The notes: generated by a model not told the origin, from the letters alone. A DNA stretch of 64,000 nucleotides from Eikenella corrodens (GCF_003990355.1 NZ_CP034670.1:1922001-1986000), one strand, 5' to 3'. Positions 9,262 through 18,278 are shown, counted from the first letter of the stretch. Made by a program: numbers and translations.

Positions 9262-10197
9262 TCAGGTAGCCTGCTTCCATTCCTTACGGATTGCGTTGAT
9301 GGCTTTATCGTCAAATCTCCAAAGGAAAATGTCTTCGGCTTTGTCTTTGCGCTGATCCCCGCGCAGAAGGTATTCGGCGGCTTCGCGCACTGCTTTGGCT
9401 TTGTCATGGAGCAGCGGCTTAACTTTTTCCACATCAAATTCATACAGGTATAACAATCCGTACAGCGCTGCGTAACGGAATGCGGCTTTTTTGTGCGTCA
9501 GGGCTTGGTAGAAGGCTTCACGGCAACGCAAATCGGGCAAGTGACAGTCGCAAACAGATCTAAGGGCATAGAGTATTTCCAAATGCAGCTTTTCGCCGGG
9601 CTGATGATCCAACACGTCCAGCAACAGGCTGATAAGGTGCGGGTGGGCAAGATAGCTGTCGGCACGGCGGCGGGTTTGGCTGCGGGCTTCGGATTCGATG
9701 CGTTTGACGGCGCGGATTTTTTCTTCTTCCGTACCGTGTTCCAGCGCGGCTATATAGTCTGCATGGACAGGCGATAGAGCAGGAAACGGTACGTTATCGA
9801 GAAATTCCTGCTGTTTGGCCGGGTCGAGGCGCAGGATAAAGCCGCGCAACAACAACTCGTCGGCACGTTCGACGGAGATTTTGGGCTTGGCGGTGGCAGG
9901 GGCGGTATGCTGGCTTTCTTCGCCGCTGATTTCGCGCAGGGCTTGGCACAGGCGCAGTAGACTTTCGCGGTTGGCGGAATAGGCGCAAAACATACCAGCT
10001 TCGGAATCGAAGTGCAGCCCTTTGATTTGATGCTGCTTAGCAAGTTTTTTGGCGAGCTGTTGCAGGCCATAGCCCGCGCAACCTTTATCACCGAAATAGC
10101 TGTCAAAATAGTGGAAATCAGAGGTGATAACGGTGTCGTAGTCAGTTTGCTGCTCTTCACGGCTAATGAAGCGGCAGGGGAAGAAAGGGTTGCTCAT
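9262..10197 (-). CDS. Imm51-like protein with C-terminal helical (HEAT-like) repeats
   Basis: A 311-residue protein. The N-terminal ~95 residues resemble the Imm51 immunity family: GYGLQQLAKKLA, then LHFDSEAGMFCAYSANRESL, close to the FDPEAGMFCAYS signature I know from that family. Residues ~110-300 are a run of amphipathic helices (AALEHGTEEEKIRAVKRI, LHLEILYALRSV, AAFRYAALYGLLYLY, KAKAVREAAEYLL) that look like HEAT repeats. Imm51 proteins usually neutralise polymorphic toxins, but no toxin gene is visible nearby. The role is therefore inferred only from the domain. Confidence 0.55.
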   Translation of the reverse strand: MSNPFFPCRFISREEQQTDYDTVITSDFHYFDSYFGDKGCAGYGLQQLAKKLAKQHQIKGLHFDSEAGMFCAYSANRESLLRLCQALREISGEESQHTAPATAKPKISVERADELLLRGFILRLDPAKQQEFLDNVPFPALSPVHADYIAALEHGTEEEKIRAVKRIESEARSQTRRRADSYLAHPHLISLLLDVLDHQPGEKLHLEILYALRSVCDCHLPDLRCREAFYQALTHKKAAFRYAALYGLLYLYEFDVEKVKPLLHDKAKAVREAAEYLLRGDQRKDKAEDIFLWRFDDKAINAIRKEWKQAT

Positions 10198-10223
10198 GTT
10201 TCAGGTAGCCTTCAACTTATTGA

Positions 10224-11279
10224 TTACTCTTGATACACATAATGGGCCCGTTTGATGTGGCACAGCAGCTCGTAGGAAATCGTACCGGCGGATTGGGCCA
10301 CGGTGGCTACGGAAACGGCGTCGCCCCACAGCTCCACTTCGCTGCCCACGCCTTGATGATGGTCGAGCTCGACGGCGAGCATATCCATGCTCACGCGGCC
10401 GATGAGGCGGCTGGGCTGGCCGTTTACGGTGAGCGGGCAGCCGTTTTGTGCGGTGCGGGGGTAGCCGTCGGCATAACCGCAGGCAGCAATGCCGATGCGG
10501 GTGGAGCGTTCGGTGATGAAGGATGCGCCGTAGCCGACCGGCTCGCCGGGCTGGAGGGTACGTTCGGCAAAGATGCGGCTGGTGAGGCGCATCACGGGTT
10601 TGAGCTCGGGGCAGGCGCCGGGGAAGGGTTCGATGCCGTAGAGGGCGATGCCGGCGCGCCCCCAGTCGCGTCGGGCGGCGGGGTGGGCGATGATGGCGGC
10701 GGAGTTGGCGAGGCTCTGTGCGCCGGACAAGCCGGCCACGGCGGTGTCGAAGGCGGCCAGCTGGGCGGTGGTCATCGCTTGTTCCGGCTCGTCGGCGCGG
10801 GCGAAGTGGGTCATGTTCACAATATGCGCCACCTGCGGGCTTTGGCGCAGGGCTTGGTGGGCGGGGGCGAAGTTTTGCGGGAAGAAGCCCACGCGGTGCA
10901 TGCCGGAATCCATTTTCAGCCAAACGGTTACCGGCTCGCGCCAGCGGTGTGCCAGTAGGCTTTCGAGCTGCCATTGGTTTTGTACGCCCGGCCACAGGCG
11001 GTATTCGTCCACCGCGGCGTATTCGGCGGGCTCAAACACGCCTTCGAGCATCACGATGGGCGCGCTGACGCCGGCTTGGCGCAGTTCGATGCCCTCATCC
11101 AGCGTGGCCACGGCGAAACCGTCGGCCAAATCGGCCAGCGCACGGGCGCAGCGCACGGCGCCGTGGCCGTAGGCATCGGCTTTCACCACGGCGAGCATTT
11201 TGTTGCCGTGCAGGCGTTTGAGCAGTTGGTAGTTGTGGCGCAGGTGGCTGAGGCGGATGGTGGCGGTGAGCGGGCGCAT
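10224..11279 (-). CDS. alr: Alanine racemase, PLP-dependent
   Basis: A 351-residue enzyme interconverting L- and D-alanine for peptidoglycan. The PLP lysine is in AVVKADAYGHGA (about residue 33); the second catalytic Tyr is in GYGASFI. Also present are KMDSGMHRVGF, NMTHFARADEPE and GRVSMDML, all in family order. Length is normal. It stands as a single leftward gene followed by a DUS and the unrelated Imm51-like gene. Confidence 0.96.
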   Translation of the reverse strand: MRPLTATIRLSHLRHNYQLLKRLHGNKMLAVVKADAYGHGAVRCARALADLADGFAVATLDEGIELRQAGVSAPIVMLEGVFEPAEYAAVDEYRLWPGVQNQWQLESLLAHRWREPVTVWLKMDSGMHRVGFFPQNFAPAHQALRQSPQVAHIVNMTHFARADEPEQAMTTAQLAAFDTAVAGLSGAQSLANSAAIIAHPAARRDWGRAGIALYGIEPFPGACPELKPVMRLTSRIFAERTLQPGEPVGYGASFITERSTRIGIAACGYADGYPRTAQNGCPLTVNGQPSRLIGRVSMDMLAVELDHHQGVGSEVELWGDAVSVATVAQSAGTISYELLCHIKRAHYVYQE

Positions 11280-11457
11280 GGCGGGTCTCTCTTCTCTATC
11301 GGTTAGGGTTGGTATGGGTTTCAGGTAGCCTGTGAGGCTATCTGGAATTTTGTTCTGACTGAAGTTTTGCTTTCAAACAGCCTTGCCTGAACACGGCAGG
11401 CTACCTGAAAAATAAATACGGCATTGATGGCCTGTAACGGCCGATTGGCCGAACTTG

Positions 11458-11487
11458 AGGCTACCTGAAAATTTCAGGTAGCCTTTT
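11458..11487. terminator. Compact inverted DUS-pair hairpin
   Basis: GAGGCTACCTGAAA and TTTCAGGTAGCCTTTT are nearly contiguous, giving a tight hairpin. It lies 47 bases past the surA stop on the leftward strand. Confidence 0.7.
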
Positions 11488-11534
11488 AAAATCGGCCGCT
11501 GAAGGCGGTCAAACACCCTCTGCGGCCAATCTGC

Positions 11535-12488
11535 CTACTGTATCCGGATGGAAATAAAGCTGTTTTGGCGCAGCTGCTGAAGCAGGCCCTGCATAGCGGC
11601 TTGGGTTTTCTGGGCAGCGATGGCATCGTGTACGCCGGCGCGGATGCGGGCATCGGGCGTGTTCGGCGTGCGGGCTTCCACCAGGCGGATCACGTGCCAG
11701 CCGAACTGGGTGTGTACCGGTGCGCTCACCTGACCGGGTTTCAAACCGCGCATGGCACGTTCGAACTCGGGCACAGTTTCGCCTTCGGAGAGCCAGCCCA
11801 AATCACCGCCATTGGCAGCACTGCCGTCTTGCGAATACTGACGCGCCAGGGCGGAAAAATCGGCGCCGCGTTGGGCATTTTGCGCCAGGCGTTGCGCCAG
11901 CCGCTGGGCACGCTCGCCTTGGCTGGCAATCAAAATATGCTGGGCATGGTATTGGGTTTTGGGTGTGGCCTGCGGCAGGGTAATGCCTTGGGCACGGGCT
12001 CGGGCGATGGCGGCATTGATTTCGTCTTCGCTCACTTTGGCCTCGCCGGCAGTCTGCCCCTGCTGCACGCGTTGAGCAATCATGCTGTCGCGCACTTGGC
12101 GGCGCAGGGCGGTTTTGTCGATACCGAAGCGGGCTTGGGCAGCTTCAAACTGAGCCACGCTTTGGCGGCGGGAAGCGGCGATACGGGCAATTTCGGCTTC
12201 CACTTCGGCATCCGGCACTTGGATATTGTTGCGCCGGCCGGCCTGCACCAAAAGTGATTGGTTCACCAGCTGCATCAGAGTTTGCCGCTGCAATTCCTGC
12301 TCGGATACTTGCGTGCCGCGCGGCATTTGGCTGCGAGTGTGGGCCACGGCCTGATCAAGCTCGCGCTGGGTGATGACTTCGTTCTCCACCACGGCCACGA
12401 TGTTGTCTACCGACCGCACGGTGTTGGCCGAGGCTACCTGAAAAGCCAGGCTCATGCCCAGCGCCAAAACCAAAGTTTTCATTTTCAT
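11535..12488 (-). CDS. surA: Periplasmic peptidyl-prolyl isomerase / OMP chaperone SurA
   Basis: A 317-residue chaperone for outer-membrane proteins. A signal peptide covers residues 1-21; the region at the cleavage site (FQVASA) is encoded by a DUS at 12431-12443. The SurA N-terminal domain starts at VDNIVAVVENEVITQREL. One parvulin domain follows (YHAQHILI ... FSALARQYSQDGSAANGGDLGWL ... FGWHVIRL), so this is a one-parvulin form, shorter than E. coli SurA. It lies directly downstream of lptD (15-base gap), matching the conserved lptD-surA operon. Confidence 0.93.
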   Translation of the reverse strand: MKMKTLVLALGMSLAFQVASANTVRSVDNIVAVVENEVITQRELDQAVAHTRSQMPRGTQVSEQELQRQTLMQLVNQSLLVQAGRRNNIQVPDAEVEAEIARIAASRRQSVAQFEAAQARFGIDKTALRRQVRDSMIAQRVQQGQTAGEAKVSEDEINAAIARARAQGITLPQATPKTQYHAQHILIASQGERAQRLAQRLAQNAQRGADFSALARQYSQDGSAANGGDLGWLSEGETVPEFERAMRGLKPGQVSAPVHTQFGWHVIRLVEARTPNTPDARIRAGVHDAIAAQKTQAAMQGLLQQLRQNSFISIRIQ

Positions 12489-12503
12489 TTACGCATTACC
12501 TCA

Positions 12504-14816
12504 TCAATAGTTGGTGTAGCCAGGAATAGACTGGCGGATTTGTTCAAAAGGATTGTTGCCCAAGCTGCTCAAGTCGCGCAGGCGCAGCTGGAGGAAGAAG
12601 GCATTTTTGCTGGAATTCACGCCGTTCACATAATGCTGGCCGACGGCGCTCAGGCTCCAGCAGCCGCAGCCGCTGATGTACTCCATACCCAAAAGGTGTT
12701 CCACCGGCTTATGCTCGCTGAAGGAATAGCTGTGGCGGCCGACCAGGTATAGGTTGCGGTTTACCGGCCATTGGAAATACACGTCCGCCCGGCGTACTTT
12801 GCCGTATACGTCATCGTAAATTTCGCCGTGGCGGCGGTATTGGTAGCGCGCGCCCACGGTTTTGCCGGGCTCCGGGCTGTAGCGCAGGCCGAAATGATAT
12901 TTGGCCGCGGCATTTTGGCTGGTGTCGTAGTGCACTTCGCTGTTCAGCCAGATATTGTCGGTTACCCGGCCGTCGGCAAAGGCCAGCAAATCGGAATGGC
13001 CGCTGCGCCGCTGCACGCGGCTGCCGTCGAGCAGCACATCGTCGCGGGTGAAATACAGGCGCTGGCCGAGGCCAGCGGAGAAACGCTCTTCGCCGTTTTT
13101 GGCGTCATACAGGCGGGTTTGCACGGCCATAGTGAGGAAGTTGGCGGCATTGATGCGGTCGTGGCCGGAGAAACGGTTTTCGCGGAACAGCTGGCTGTAG
13201 TTGAAGCTGTTTTCGGCAGTATCGAACAGCGGAATGTCGTTTTGCTGCTTGGTGGGGATGTAGGTGTAGAACAGGCGCGGCTCTAAGGTTTGCACATAAT
13301 CGCGCCCCTGCCAGCTGGCCGGCCGTTCGAACACCATGCCGCTATCCACGCTTAAGGTGGGCAATATGCGGCTGAAATTGCGTGCCTGCGCGTCGTTGTG
13401 GCTGTCGAGGCTGTAATAAGTGGCGTGCAAGCCGAGCTTGGGTCGGACATAGCCCCAGCTGCGGTTGAATTCCGCGCTCACGCTGGGGTTGAGCACCAAA
13501 CGGCTGCCTTCCTGTTTGCTGTCGTGGCGGAAGTTGCTGTATTGGCCGAACATTTGGAAGTTGACGATGCCGAAACGCTTCTGCCATTGGCTGCTTAGGC
13601 GCGGCAACAGGGAATAAGGTTGGTCACCTTTGTAGCCGTCGGCATTGGCCAGGGTTTGGTATTTCTGCACGGTGGCATAGCTGTCGAAGCGGCCGGTCCA
13701 CAATTCGGTTTGGTGGCGCAACCACAGCTGGCGGTTGAGGTTGACATTGGTGGCAATGTCGGTGCGATTGTAGAAATCACGGTAGTAATCGTCGTCGGAT
13801 ACTTGGTGGAAATCTACGCCGCCGCTGAGGGTGCGGCTGAATCGGTGTTGGTGGTTCCAATCGACTTTGCTGCGGGTGTCGTGTCGGCTGAGCTGGTCTT
13901 TCGGCAGCACAGCCAAGCTGATGTCGCCCTGATATTTGGGCTGCAAATAACGGAACTGTCCGGCCAGCTGCAGGCCGCGCCGGCTATAGAGTTTGGGCGT
14001 GAGCGTGAGGTCGTAGTTCGGAGCCAGGTTGAAATAATAGGGAACGGTGATTTCTGCGCCGTCGGAACCGGCTTTAAAGGTGGGCACTAAAAATCCACTT
14101 TTGCGGTTGCCGTTGAGCGGAAAATCAATCCACGGCGTGTAAAACAGCGGCACGCCGCCCACCACCAGCGAAGCATGGCGCGCCACACCCACATTGCGTT
14201 CATAATCCGCCTCAATGCTTTTGGCGCGGATATACCAGCTCTCATCGCCCGGATTACACGTGTTGAAGCGGCCGTTTTCCAATCGGTAACGATTTTCACC
14301 GTCCATACGCAGGGTTTGGCTGGTGCCCTGCAAGCGGCGGCCGCTGCTGCTTTCGGCTTCAAAGCGGGCATTGGTGGCCTCGCCCTGACGGGTGTCCATC
14401 TTATAACGCAATCTCTCGCCGCTCACGCGCCCGCCGCCCTGCTCCAAGGTAAAGCGCTCACCGGCCTGCACGGTATCTTGCGGCTGATTGTAGTCAATCC
14501 ATTGCGCATTAAGCACCTGGTTGCCACGCTCCACCACCACATCGCCCTCGGCACGTACGCGCACATCGCTCTGACCGATCACACGGTCGGCATTCACGCG
14601 GGTGGCACCTTCGGCCAATGCGCCTTCGCCGCTGGTTTTCACCGGCGCAATCATCTGTTTGGGCGCGTCCGGCCGGTGGCAGGCCGCACCGCCCTCTGCC
14701 GCCAGCGACAACGGCTCGGCCTGCAGCAGAGCCGGCAGGCTCAAACCGGCCAACACGGCGGCCGCTATCGGGCTCAATCGGAAAAAGCAAGACAAAGAAT
14801 CACCCCAATTTTTCAC
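12504..14816 (-). CDS. lptD: LPS-assembly outer-membrane protein LptD
   Basis: A 770-residue protein that inserts lipopolysaccharide into the outer leaflet together with LptE. It has a signal peptide (to about residue 33, LLQAEP), a periplasmic OstA-like jellyroll (ATRVNADRVIGQSDVRVRAEGDVVVERG), and a C-terminal beta-barrel with PLFYTPWIDFPLNGNRKSGF. Four or more cysteines in the expected zones (AACH, NTCN, SGCGC) fit the disulfides LptD needs. Its first codon is 41 bases from the divergent amgK start. Its product depends on the downstream surA product for folding. Confidence 0.96.
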   Translation of the reverse strand: MKNWGDSLSCFFRLSPIAAAVLAGLSLPALLQAEPLSLAAEGGAACHRPDAPKQMIAPVKTSGEGALAEGATRVNADRVIGQSDVRVRAEGDVVVERGNQVLNAQWIDYNQPQDTVQAGERFTLEQGGGRVSGERLRYKMDTRQGEATNARFEAESSSGRRLQGTSQTLRMDGENRYRLENGRFNTCNPGDESWYIRAKSIEADYERNVGVARHASLVVGGVPLFYTPWIDFPLNGNRKSGFLVPTFKAGSDGAEITVPYYFNLAPNYDLTLTPKLYSRRGLQLAGQFRYLQPKYQGDISLAVLPKDQLSRHDTRSKVDWNHQHRFSRTLSGGVDFHQVSDDDYYRDFYNRTDIATNVNLNRQLWLRHQTELWTGRFDSYATVQKYQTLANADGYKGDQPYSLLPRLSSQWQKRFGIVNFQMFGQYSNFRHDSKQEGSRLVLNPSVSAEFNRSWGYVRPKLGLHATYYSLDSHNDAQARNFSRILPTLSVDSGMVFERPASWQGRDYVQTLEPRLFYTYIPTKQQNDIPLFDTAENSFNYSQLFRENRFSGHDRINAANFLTMAVQTRLYDAKNGEERFSAGLGQRLYFTRDDVLLDGSRVQRRSGHSDLLAFADGRVTDNIWLNSEVHYDTSQNAAAKYHFGLRYSPEPGKTVGARYQYRRHGEIYDDVYGKVRRADVYFQWPVNRNLYLVGRHSYSFSEHKPVEHLLGMEYISGCGCWSLSAVGQHYVNGVNSSKNAFFLQLRLRDLSSLGNNPFEQIRQSIPGYTNY

Positions 14817-14824
14817 AGCGGGTT

Positions 14825-14843
14825 TAAAATGGCGCGTATTTTA
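14825..14843. promoter_or_regulatory. Candidate overlapping divergent -10 elements of lptD and amgK
   Basis: TAAAAT on the top strand (14825-14830) and TAAAAT on the bottom strand (14843-14838) face each other within a near-palindrome (GGTTTAAAAT ... ATTTTAACC). Both genes start within 30 bases. Good -35 boxes are not evident, so this is a weak call. Confidence 0.35.
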
Positions 14844-14857
14844 ACCCGAAAAACATC

Positions 14858-15862
14858 ATGGAACGAGAAAAAGAATTGCAAAACTGGCTGCAGAAACGTT
14901 ATCCGCAGCGGAGTTTCACCCTTTCCTTTGCCGCAGCGGATGCCGATTTCCGCCGCTATTTCCGCGCCGTATTCGAAAACGGCGAGAGCGTGGTCTGCAT
15001 GGACGCGCCGCCCGATAAAATGAGCATCGAGCCTTATTTGCGCGTGCGCGAAATTTTTACCGCCGTACATGTGCCGCAAGTGTTCCACCACGATATCGAA
15101 CACGGTTTCGCCGCCTTGGAAGACTTCGGCAAAGTGCCCTACTTGGCCGCACTGGAGCACGACACCCGTCCCGAAGTGCAGCGCGCCCTGCTTTTGGACG
15201 CACTCGACACACTGATCGAACTGCAAAAATCCAGCCGCCCCGGCGTGCTGCCCGAATACGACGAAGCCGTGATGCGCCGGGAAATGCAGCTGTTCCCCGA
15301 TTGGTTTATGGCCAAAGAGCTGGGCAAAAGCTTGAACTTCAAACAGCAACAGCTGTGGCAGCAAACGCTCGACACCCTCCTGCCCGTGCTGACCGCCCAG
15401 CCGCAAGTGTATGTGCATCGCGATTTCATCGTACGCAACCTGATGCTCACCCCGGGCCGCCCCGGCGTGCTGGATTTCCAAGATGCGCTCTACGGCCCGA
15501 TTACTTACGACCTGGTTTCTCTCCTGCGCGACGCATTTATCGAATGGGAAGAAGAGTTTGTGATCGATCTGGCTGTGCGCTACTGGGAAAAAGCCCGCGC
15601 CGCCGGCCTGCCCGTGCCCGCCGATTTCGACCGTTTCTACCGCGATTTCGAATGGATGGGTGTGCAGCGGCACTTGAAAGTGGCCGGTATTTTCGCCCGC
15701 CTGTGGCACCGCGACGGCAAAGGCAAATACCGCCCCGAAATCCCCCGCTTCCTCAACTACCTGCGCCGCACCGCCCGCCGCTACCGCGAACTCGCCCCGC
15801 TCTACACGCTCTTGCTCGAACTGGTGGGCGACGAAGAGCTGCAAACTGGCTACACGTTCTAG
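14858..15862 (+). CDS. amgK: N-acetylmuramate/N-acetylglucosamine kinase (aminoglycoside phosphotransferase fold)
   Basis: A 334-residue sugar kinase that phosphorylates MurNAc and GlcNAc at C1 in peptidoglycan recycling. The kinase motifs are VYVHRDFIVRNLM (catalytic Asp in HRD) and GVLDFQDALYGPITYDLVSLL (metal-binding DFQDA). The C-terminal RHLKVAGIFARLWHRDGKGKY is typical. In Pseudomonas amgK lies divergent from lptD and is followed by murU. Here the divergence from lptD is kept but murU is not adjacent. Confidence 0.9.
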   Translation: MEREKELQNWLQKRYPQRSFTLSFAAADADFRRYFRAVFENGESVVCMDAPPDKMSIEPYLRVREIFTAVHVPQVFHHDIEHGFAALEDFGKVPYLAALEHDTRPEVQRALLLDALDTLIELQKSSRPGVLPEYDEAVMRREMQLFPDWFMAKELGKSLNFKQQQLWQQTLDTLLPVLTAQPQVYVHRDFIVRNLMLTPGRPGVLDFQDALYGPITYDLVSLLRDAFIEWEEEFVIDLAVRYWEKARAAGLPVPADFDRFYRDFEWMGVQRHLKVAGIFARLWHRDGKGKYRPEIPRFLNYLRRTARRYRELAPLYTLLLELVGDEELQTGYTF

Positions 15863-16088
15863 ATTCTGCTTGCAAATCCATTTTCAGGTAGCCTCAAACC
15901 AAATTAAAGAGGCTACCTGAAACGGATAACAGCCATCCATACCGCCCAACTTCTTCTTAAATTTTCAGGTAGCCTCCCCCTGCGTAAAGGCTACCTGAAA
16001 ATTCAAAGAAACCGAATCCCGCCTGCGGTATTAAATCGGCCATCGCCGCTATATAATCCAACCATTTCCACACACGCCGAAACCGATT

Positions 16089-16637
16089 ATGGATTTAACC
16101 AACCATTTCCTCATCGCCATGCCCGATATGCAGGATAATTTCTTTGCCGAAAGCGTGGTGTATGTTTGCTCCTATTCCGCCGAAGGCTGCATGGGCGTGA
16201 TCATCAACAAGCCCTCCCCGCTGCCGCTGCGGCAGATTCTTTCCGCCCAACAGCACACCGCGCCGCAGCATCTGTTTGACGACTGCATTTTCCTAGGCGG
16301 CCCGGTGCAGGTGGACCGCGGGTTTGTGCTGCACAGCCCGGCGGGCAACTGGACGAGCAGCATCATCGTGAGCGACAACCTCGCGCTCACCTCCTCCGGC
16401 GACATCCTTCCCCACCTGCACGACGAACAAAGCGTGAAACAGGCCATGCTGTTTATGGGCTACACTGGCTGGAGCGCTGGCCAGCTCGAGCGCGAGCTGG
16501 CGGAAAACAGCTGGCTCACCGTGCCCGCCAGCGAGCACATCATGTTCGGCATACCGCATGAGCAGCGCTACCAAGCCGCCATGTCGCTGCTCAACATCGC
16601 CCCCGAACAACTCATCCGAACCGGCGGCCATGCTTAA
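16089..16637 (+). CDS. yqgE: YqgE/AlgH family protein (UPF0301)
   Basis: A 182-residue cytoplasmic protein. The start region NHFLIAMPDMQDNFFAESVVY and GCMGVIINKPSPLPL are hallmark motifs, followed by FLGGPVQVDRGFVLH and YTGWSAGQLERELAENSWL. Function is not established; AlgH was linked to alginate regulation in Pseudomonas. It overlaps the next gene yqgF by 8 bases, a pairing conserved across proteobacteria. Confidence 0.93.
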   Translation: MDLTNHFLIAMPDMQDNFFAESVVYVCSYSAEGCMGVIINKPSPLPLRQILSAQQHTAPQHLFDDCIFLGGPVQVDRGFVLHSPAGNWTSSIIVSDNLALTSSGDILPHLHDEQSVKQAMLFMGYTGWSAGQLERELAENSWLTVPASEHIMFGIPHEQRYQAAMSLLNIAPEQLIRTGGHA

Positions 16638-17076
16638 CATCCCGCACGGCACCACGCTGGCCTTCGATTTCGGCGAAACCCGCATCGGCGTGGCGCAGGG
16701 CGACGCCGAAGTGGGCATCGCCCACCCGCTGGCCACCATCAGCGGCGAGGGTAACGACAAAAAATTCGCCGCCATCGCCGCCCTGGTGGACGAATGGCGG
16801 CCGGTGCAATTCGTGGTGGGGCTGCCGCTTTCCACTGACAGCAGCGAACACGAAATGACCCATCTGGCCCGCAAATTCGGCCGCCGCCTCAACGGCCGCT
16901 TCGGCCTGCCCGTGTATTGGGCAGACGAGCGGCTCACCTCGCTCTACGCCGCCGAACTCCTCAACCAAACCGGCCTGCGCGGCCGCAAACAAAAGCCTGT
17001 GCTCGACCAAGTGGCCGCGCAGGCGATTTTGCAGGGCTTCTTTGAAGGGGGCTGGGTGGAAGAGTTTCACGGCTAA
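16630..17076 (+). CDS. yqgF: YqgF/RuvX: pre-16S rRNA nuclease, Holliday-junction-resolvase fold
   Basis: A 148-residue RNase H-fold nuclease involved in 5' processing of 16S rRNA. Start is MLNIPHGTT at 16630; the in-frame ATG at 16558 would lie deep inside yqgE. Motifs: LAFDFGETRIGVA (first Asp), VVGLPLSTDSSEHE, and VYWADERLTSLYAA with the DERLTS signature. The third acidic residue is in VLDQVAAQAIL. It is translationally coupled to yqgE. Confidence 0.94.
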   Translation: MLNIPHGTTLAFDFGETRIGVAQGDAEVGIAHPLATISGEGNDKKFAAIAALVDEWRPVQFVVGLPLSTDSSEHEMTHLARKFGRRLNGRFGLPVYWADERLTSLYAAELLNQTGLRGRKQKPVLDQVAAQAILQGFFEGGWVEEFHG

Positions 17077-17082
17077 CAATAT

Positions 17083-17123
17083 AAGGCTACCTGAAAATAG
17101 GAATGCGGTTTCAGGTAGCCTTT
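17083..17123 (+). terminator. Inverted DUS-pair hairpin after yqgF
   Basis: AAGGCTACCTGAAA pairs with TTTCAGGTAGCCTT around a 13-base loop and is followed by TTT. It begins a few bases after the yqgF stop. Confidence 0.7.
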
Positions 17124-17212
17124 GGGCGTAAAGCAGGCATACGGCCAAACCGTTTTGCACTGCGCACCGCCCGACAACTTCCACATTCCTCATTCCAACA
17201 AAAGGATAAAAC

Positions 17213-17791
17213 ATGAAACACAGCAAAATGAAGCTAAAAACCTGGGCAGCTGCCCTGATGCTGCTTCCCGCCGTGGCACTGGCTGCGCCTGCCCAACGCG
17301 GTGGAGAAATCGTTTCCTTCGGCACACCGCCGGCAGGATTTGAAATCGGATATCGGGCTTCGCAAGGCGAGCAGACGATTGTGGAGTTGGTACCAAGAGG
17401 GCAAACGGTGCAGAATTGGGAGCGGATGGTTACCCTACAAACCTTCGCCGGTAACACCCGCTCGGTAATCGATTTCCGCCGCGCGGTGTCGGACGGCTGG
17501 CGGAGCGCCTGCCCGGGCGGCAACACAATCAATCTGAGCGAAGGGCAGGAAAACGGCTATCCCTTCGCTTTGTTGCAAATGAGCTGCGAGCACAACCCGC
17601 AAAGCGGCAGGCCGGAATATACTTGGATAAAAGCGATGCGAGGCGAACGCGCGCTTTATGTGGCGCAATATGCTTTCCGCCACTTGCCGAGTCGGGAGGA
17701 GCTGACTGATGCGGCACGCCGTCTGCGCGGCATGTCGCTGTGCGATACGCGGCCGGGCAGGGCGCGCCAGCATCCTTGCGGCCGTCGTTAG
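17213..17791 (+). CDS. Secreted protein of unknown function
   Basis: A 192-residue protein with AAGGAT upstream of its ATG. Residues 1-25 form a signal peptide ending ALAAPA. The mature part (EIVSFGTPPAGFEIGYRAS, then VELVPRGQTVQNWERMVTLQTF) has no domain I recognise. Four cysteines sit in its second half (SACPGG, MSCEH, LCDT and HPC), compatible with two disulfides in the periplasm. The last ~15 residues are Arg-rich. It is a single gene bounded by DUS hairpins. Confidence 0.75.
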   Translation: MKHSKMKLKTWAAALMLLPAVALAAPAQRGGEIVSFGTPPAGFEIGYRASQGEQTIVELVPRGQTVQNWERMVTLQTFAGNTRSVIDFRRAVSDGWRSACPGGNTINLSEGQENGYPFALLQMSCEHNPQSGRPEYTWIKAMRGERALYVAQYAFRHLPSREELTDAARRLRGMSLCDTRPGRARQHPCGRR

Positions 17792-17799
17792 GAGTATGC

Positions 17800-17843
17800 A
17801 AAAGGCTACCTGAAAGCTCACTATATCCGCTTTCAGGTAGCCT
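17800..17843 (+). terminator. Inverted DUS-pair hairpin
   Basis: AAAGGCTACCTGAAAGC pairs with GCTTTCAGGTAGCCTCT. It starts 9 bases after the stop at 17791. Confidence 0.7.
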
Positions 17844-18159
17844 CTAAGCTGAATGCTACCGCATTCTTGTCGGGTAGGGAATTGTCTGGTGTAGCAAAAG
17901 TTGAACTACGGTGATGTGGTAAGAGTTGGCTGAAGTTTTTCAGGTAGCCTGTGGGGGGAAGGGGCTACCTGAAAACTTATGTGCTGCTTCTCGACAGTTC
18001 TGAAGCCAAATAGCAATCTGCCCCGATTACTCCGTTTCGTTAGCATGCTTCCCGTTTGGATTTGCAGGTGTGCAGAAGCGCAACGGCTGGGTGTGGAAAC
18101 ATTGTTGCCGGTGGAATCATTTAACCATTTGACGTGTCGGCAGCCTTTGCTGCGGCGGC

Positions 18160-18187
18160 TTGAAAAAACAGGGCGGCAAGGTATAAT
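18160..18187 (+). promoter_or_regulatory. Sigma-70 promoter of the TPP riboswitch/cytX unit
   Basis: TTGAAA (18160-18165), a 16-base spacer, then TATAAT (18182-18187). Transcription would start near 18194, just before the riboswitch. Confidence 0.75.
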
Positions 18188-18198
18188 CGCGCCCAATT

Positions 18199-18278
18199 AG
18201 TCGGGGTGCTGCCTTGGGCGGCTGAGAGGATACCCGTTGTACCTGATCCGGTTAACACCGGCGTAGGGAACTATCAGG
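18199..18278 (+). promoter_or_regulatory. TPP riboswitch (thi box)
   Basis: It contains the conserved TPP aptamer segments in order: CGGGGTGC, GGCTGAGAGGATACCC, ACCTGATCCGGTTAACACCG and GCGTAGGGAACTA. A Rho-independent hairpin with a T-run follows at 18359-18387, so control probably works by transcription termination when TPP is bound. The regulated gene is cytX. Confidence 0.95.
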
